Virus record (IMG/VR): IMGVR_UViG_3300025120_000542
Span: 1 to 24,076 of that record
Length of the DNA stretch: 24,076 bases
Source: a virus
Reading direction: 5' to 3' (one strand)
In this document: positions 21,448-24,076 of the stretch, one piece after another
Layout of the letters: every line of letters begins with the position of its first letter
How positions within the stretch are numbered: the first letter of the stretch is position 1
Notes under the pieces: model-generated
What the model saw: the letters and a program-made list of their open reading frames with translations, nothing else
The model's database searches: none
Told to the model about the DNA's origin: nothing
Program-made: the position numbers and the translations under genes

Positions 21448-21624
21448 TTAGAGGTATTTAGCTAAGAATACGGACGCCAGAATAAAAGGGTAAACTCCCC
21501 AAATAGACATTTCCATCCTATCCATTCTTTGAGACCCCCGCTCTAGCCGCTCCTCAATAGCCTTGAATCGGAGCGCGCACTCCTTCTCATGCGTTTCAAT
21601 CTTGGCGAGTGCATCCTTAGCCAT
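21448..21624 (-). CDS. 58-aa coiled-coil plus C-terminal membrane anchor protein
   Basis: From ATG 21624 to TAA 21448 the frame gives a 58-residue protein. Residues 1-39 are charged and helical with heptad-like spacing (AKIETHEKECALRFKAIEER and following). Residues 41-55 (IWGVYPFILASVFLA) form one short membrane segment near the end. This layout is seen in phage XhlA-like and holin-accessory proteins. Its ATG overlaps the stop of the 53-aa gene (TAATG), strong evidence that it is translated. It sits among lysis genes, so a role as holin partner or antiholin is likely but not proven. Confidence 0.65.
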   Translation of the reverse strand: MAKDALAKIETHEKECALRFKAIEERLERGSQRMDRMEMSIWGVYPFILASVFLAKYL

Positions 21625-21785
21625 TATTCCTTCGCCTTACCAACATTGATTGCCAGCAAATCGACTATCTTGTACGCTTTTGCAAGCATTGAGTCATCTT
21701 TCGGTGTAGGAGTTACCGCAGCAATTGCACTACATGACGCAATTAAAGCCGTGAGAATATTTACAATTTCTATGAGCTGATCCAT
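21624..21785 (-). CDS. 53-aa single-span holin-like protein
   Basis: ATG 21785 to TAA 21624 encodes 53 residues: a hydrophobic helix from about 4 to 24 (LIEIVNILTALIASCSAIAA), a TPTPKDD turn, and a second amphipathic helix AKAYKIVDLLAINVGKAK. Small proteins of this pattern, with a hydrophobic start, a TPTPKDD-type turn and a DLLA.N.GKAK end, recur in phage lysis regions. A pinholin or holin role is plausible. AGGA eight bases before the ATG marks a good ribosome-binding site, and its stop overlaps the next start. Confidence 0.65.
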   Translation of the reverse strand: MDQLIEIVNILTALIASCSAIAAVTPTPKDDSMLAKAYKIVDLLAINVGKAKE

Positions 21786-21797
21786 TTTGATGTCCTG

Positions 21798-22292
21798 TTA
21801 TTCAGTGTCGTTCAGTGGATTTTCAAGTATCTTCATAATCTTTTCTTCTAAGTCTTTTCTTAGCTCTCTAGTCTCTGCATCCATCTCTTTGAAGCGGCTA
21901 TTCATATCACGCTCCATAGCATACACATCATTTCTAATCTCTCTTTGTGTGTCTGCTGATGTCTTTTCAGTTGTCCTTGCTAAGTCCATTACCGCACCAG
22001 TCTCTTCTCTTACTATATTAATATCCCCTTTGGCTGTATTAATATCCTCTCTGGCCGCGTTAATATCTTCTCTCAAGTCAATTTTAATGATCTCTGTAAG
22101 CTCCGTTAGCCTTACAAGCTCTGTTTGTATTGCGTCTGGCTTTAGATTTGCCAATGTATCTTCTGCTTCAAGCAAACGGCTATAAAGTTCAAAACCTCCC
22201 CACAGGCCACCGATCAATGTGCCTAACAACGGAATTATAAACAGCATTTTACTGCCGCTCATTTTTATTCCCTCATATTCTACTTCTGCCAT
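21798..22292 (-). CDS. N-anchored coiled-coil protein, candidate i-spanin (164 aa)
   Basis: A short polar N-terminus is followed by one membrane segment at about 15-37 (MLFIIPLLGTLIGGLWGGF). The rest of the chain, about 38-164, is almost all charged helix with EDINAAREDINTAKGDINIV repeats, a predicted long coiled coil. An N-terminal anchor with a periplasmic coiled coil is the plan of phage i-spanins, which fuse inner and outer membranes together with an outer-membrane lipoprotein. Similar anchored coiled coils also occur as holin accessories, so the call is tentative. AAGGAAGGAA before the ATG is a strong ribosome-binding site. It begins 17 bases after the preceding gene ends. Confidence 0.65.
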   Translation of the reverse strand: MAEVEYEGIKMSGSKMLFIIPLLGTLIGGLWGGFELYSRLLEAEDTLANLKPDAIQTELVRLTELTEIIKIDLREDINAAREDINTAKGDINIVREETGAVMDLARTTEKTSADTQREIRNDVYAMERDMNSRFKEMDAETRELRKDLEEKIMKILENPLNDTE

Positions 22293-22309
22293 TTCCTTCC
22301 TTGTTAGTT

Positions 22310-24076
22310 TTACTCCTGATTATATTGACTGTGTATCATTGCCTGTAGTTTTCCTTGAGTTCTACCTGCCATCCTGTAAAACCCTGCCACGTTATCAACA
22401 GTCTTCTGCCCTTTATACACTTGGGAGCTATCATACCAACTTTGCTTATCTGCCAGTTGTGCTTGTGATGTGTACTCGCTAAACCCCGCAGAATACCCTA
22501 TATACGAGACAGCGATAGTTTGGTCGCCATAATCGTTAGTGTTCTCGTTGTCTTGCTGTAATTTGTTTAACTCTGCTTGTAAGTTTGATGCTATAACGGT
22601 TGAACTAACAGAATCTGCTAAACTTTCTACTGCACTTGATTGTCGTTGCTCTTGGAACGTAGGTGCTTCAACTTCAAACTTAGCAAAGTCGGGCACTGTG
22701 TTACTTAAAAATTGTCCTATTGATTGTCCTGCCCCCAAAGCATCATCAAACGAACTCTCAAAGTTTTGATCGGCTATTGTAAAATTAGAGCCATCATCAA
22801 ATGTTAATTCTTGTTGTTCTTCTTGCTGCTGCTCTTGTTGTTCAGCTACTTCAAAGGCAGTAACTGCTGGGCCGGAATCAACTATCTCTGCTGCTTGTAT
22901 CTGTACCTGTCCTGTAGATTGCTCTTGCTGCTCTATGACTAACTCGTTACCTGTAGACTGTACTATTTGTTCTTGCTCAGAGCCTGTAGCCGCAGCACTA
23001 CTACCACTTGAGTAGGAGCTTGAATCAGAACTATCACCTGTTGAACTACCTGACCCATCATCTAATTGTTCTTGCAGGACTTCAGCAACTGTTACTTGTT
23101 CTTCTTGCGTACCTCCAAAATCTATTGCCGCCACCACTGCTTGTGTACTGCTAGAACTTGAATCCTGTAATACTGCTTGTTGTTCTTGTTGAGCTATTAC
23201 TGTAAATGTTTGTTCTGCGCTAGTTGCCGGGCTTGTACCAGAAGCCACAAATCTTGTACTTTTATTTTCTTCTACTTTTTCCTTCTTAAAAAAGGTCTCT
23301 TCATCCTCTTCGTTAATGAGTTCTTCTAACTCATCCTCGTCTATTAGATCTTTAAAAGCCTTGTCGTTTTCTAAGTAAATCTCTTCTTCACGTTCAAAGT
23401 CTACTAGCTCTTCTGCTTGTATTTCGCTCTCTTCAACAGGCTCCCATGCTTCTTCAACAAATATCTCGACACCTATTGTTTCTTCTAGTATGTAAATATC
23501 TTGATGTGTAAGGTTTTGAGCCAGCAGTTCTACTTCCTCTACAACCTCTACCTCATAAAATTCTTCTTCGTAGGGTTCTACTAAAGGAGTCTCTGCTACA
23601 AATACTTCCTCAACAAACTCTATGCTCTCCTCTACAGGTTCAAATTCTTCTATTTCGTATGCAAACAAATCTTCCTCAGCTTGCACAGGAGCATAGAAGG
23701 CTTCTTCTTGCGCCCAGTACTCTTCTTCTTGCGCTAACATTACTGCATCTTCCAACATTTGCTGCTCTTCTTGAGCTAACATCTCCTCTTCTACAGCCCG
23801 CAAGACTTCTTGTTCTTGAGCATAAGTATCTATACCCTCATCAATCTCTGCCCAATATTCTTCCTGTACTAATATTTCCGCATCTTCTAATGTTTGCTGT
23901 CCTTGCTCTGCCCCATAAACTTGTTCTTGAGTATAAGCACCCGTATTCGCATCTACTTCAGCACCGTACTCTTCTTGTGTTGTATCCACTCCACAACCGT
24001 TCTCAGAACAAGGATCATTAGGGTCTAAGTATTCATCCTCAAACCCATAATCTGTATATTCCTCATTCCCATATTC
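22310..24076 (-). CDS. acidic, Gln/Ser-rich virion-type protein, 5' end outside window
   Basis: The frame is open from the right edge to TAA 22310, giving at least 588 residues. A GTG at 23989 could be taken as a start, but reading continues upstream without a stop (EYGNEEYTDYGFEDEY and on), and that stretch has the same acidic composition as the rest, so the true start probably lies beyond 24076. The first ~270 residues are very rich in Glu with Tyr, Ala and Gln. Then come Gln/Ser/Thr-rich low-complexity blocks (SGSSTGDSSDSSSYSSG). The last ~70 residues form a distinct, likely folded end: VSYIGYSAGFSEY, QVYKGQKTVDN and SQYNQE. I recall this Tyr/Gly ending from marine phage structural proteins. 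A tail, fibre or capsid-accessory role is inferred. Confidence 0.7.
   Translation of the reverse strand, partial: EYGNEEYTDYGFEDEYLDPNDPCSENGCGVDTTQEEYGAEVDANTGAYTQEQVYGAEQGQQTLEDAEILVQEEYWAEIDEGIDTYAQEQEVLRAVEEEMLAQEEQQMLEDAVMLAQEEEYWAQEEAFYAPVQAEEDLFAYEIEEFEPVEESIEFVEEVFVAETPLVEPYEEEFYEVEVVEEVELLAQNLTHQDIYILEETIGVEIFVEEAWEPVEESEIQAEELVDFEREEEIYLENDKAFKDLIDEDELEELINEEDEETFFKKEKVEENKSTRFVASGTSPATSAEQTFTVIAQQEQQAVLQDSSSSSTQAVVAAIDFGGTQEEQVTVAEVLQEQLDDGSGSSTGDSSDSSSYSSGSSAAATGSEQEQIVQSTGNELVIEQQEQSTGQVQIQAAEIVDSGPAVTAFEVAEQQEQQQEEQQELTFDDGSNFTIADQNFESSFDDALGAGQSIGQFLSNTVPDFAKFEVEAPTFQEQRQSSAVESLADSVSSTVIASNLQAELNKLQQDNENTNDYGDQTIAVSYIGYSAGFSEYTSQAQLADKQSWYDSSQVYKGQKTVDNVAGFYRMAGRTQGKLQAMIHSQYNQE

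Noticed and set aside
23989-23991. GTG as the start of the acidic virion protein
   Set aside because: The frame remains open to the window edge with matching composition and there is no clear Shine-Dalgarno before this GTG.

Overview
The window looks like part of the genome of a tailed double-stranded DNA phage, probably a marine podovirus-like phage. One long run of tightly packed late genes fills about 23.2 kb on the minus strand (24076 down to 830). Junctions are mostly TAATG, TAGTG or ATGA overlaps or gaps of a few bases. The marine assignment is an inference from recognisable protein types: a P22 gp10-like stabilisation protein, a T7 gp13-like degenerate acetyltransferase, a very large polyvalent ejection-type protein, an EF-hand membrane protein beside the lysozyme, and Gly/Gln/Met-rich virion proteins. 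No host can be named. No tRNA, integrase, CRISPR array or insertion sequence is visible.

Layout in transcription order (minus strand, right to left). (1) 24076-22310: an acidic, Gln/Ser-rich virion-type protein whose 5' end lies outside the window. (2) 22292-19872: a compact lysis region. It holds an N-anchored coiled-coil protein (i-spanin-like), two very small membrane proteins (53 and 58 aa, holin-like), a small lipoprotein (o-spanin candidate), a class 3 lipase, an EF-hand protein with two membrane segments (holin candidate) and a T4-type lysozyme with an E-C-T catalytic triad. (3) 19862-15561: a collagen-like, EF-hand-bearing probable fibre or appendage protein, the stabilisation protein, and two small conserved virion-type proteins. 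(4) 15561-1125: a probable internal-virion/ejection module made of a 636-aa Gly-rich protein, a 168-aa GNAT-like protein, a 354-aa Gln/Met-rich protein, an 898-aa Met-rich LysM protein and a 2755-aa polyvalent protein with an HExxH motif and an LPD38-like C-terminal half. (5) 1123-830: a small, very basic HNH-like protein closes the operon.

The left end is arranged convergently. A 3' gene fragment (1-132) and a small PD-(D/E)XK nuclease-like gene (235-645) lie on the plus strand. They meet the late operon across about 185 bp of AT-rich DNA carrying several hairpins and an inverted repeat.

Together the genes suggest a late transcript that makes tail and appendage proteins, proteins ejected through the cell envelope (LysM, metallopeptidase-like and polyvalent modules), and an unusually rich lysis kit that may act on inner membrane, peptidoglycan and outer membrane. 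The most interesting candidate system is this lysis kit: a calcium-binding holin-like protein and a lipase, each translationally coupled to its neighbour, next to the endolysin. All functions are read from motifs by eye and no database search was possible.
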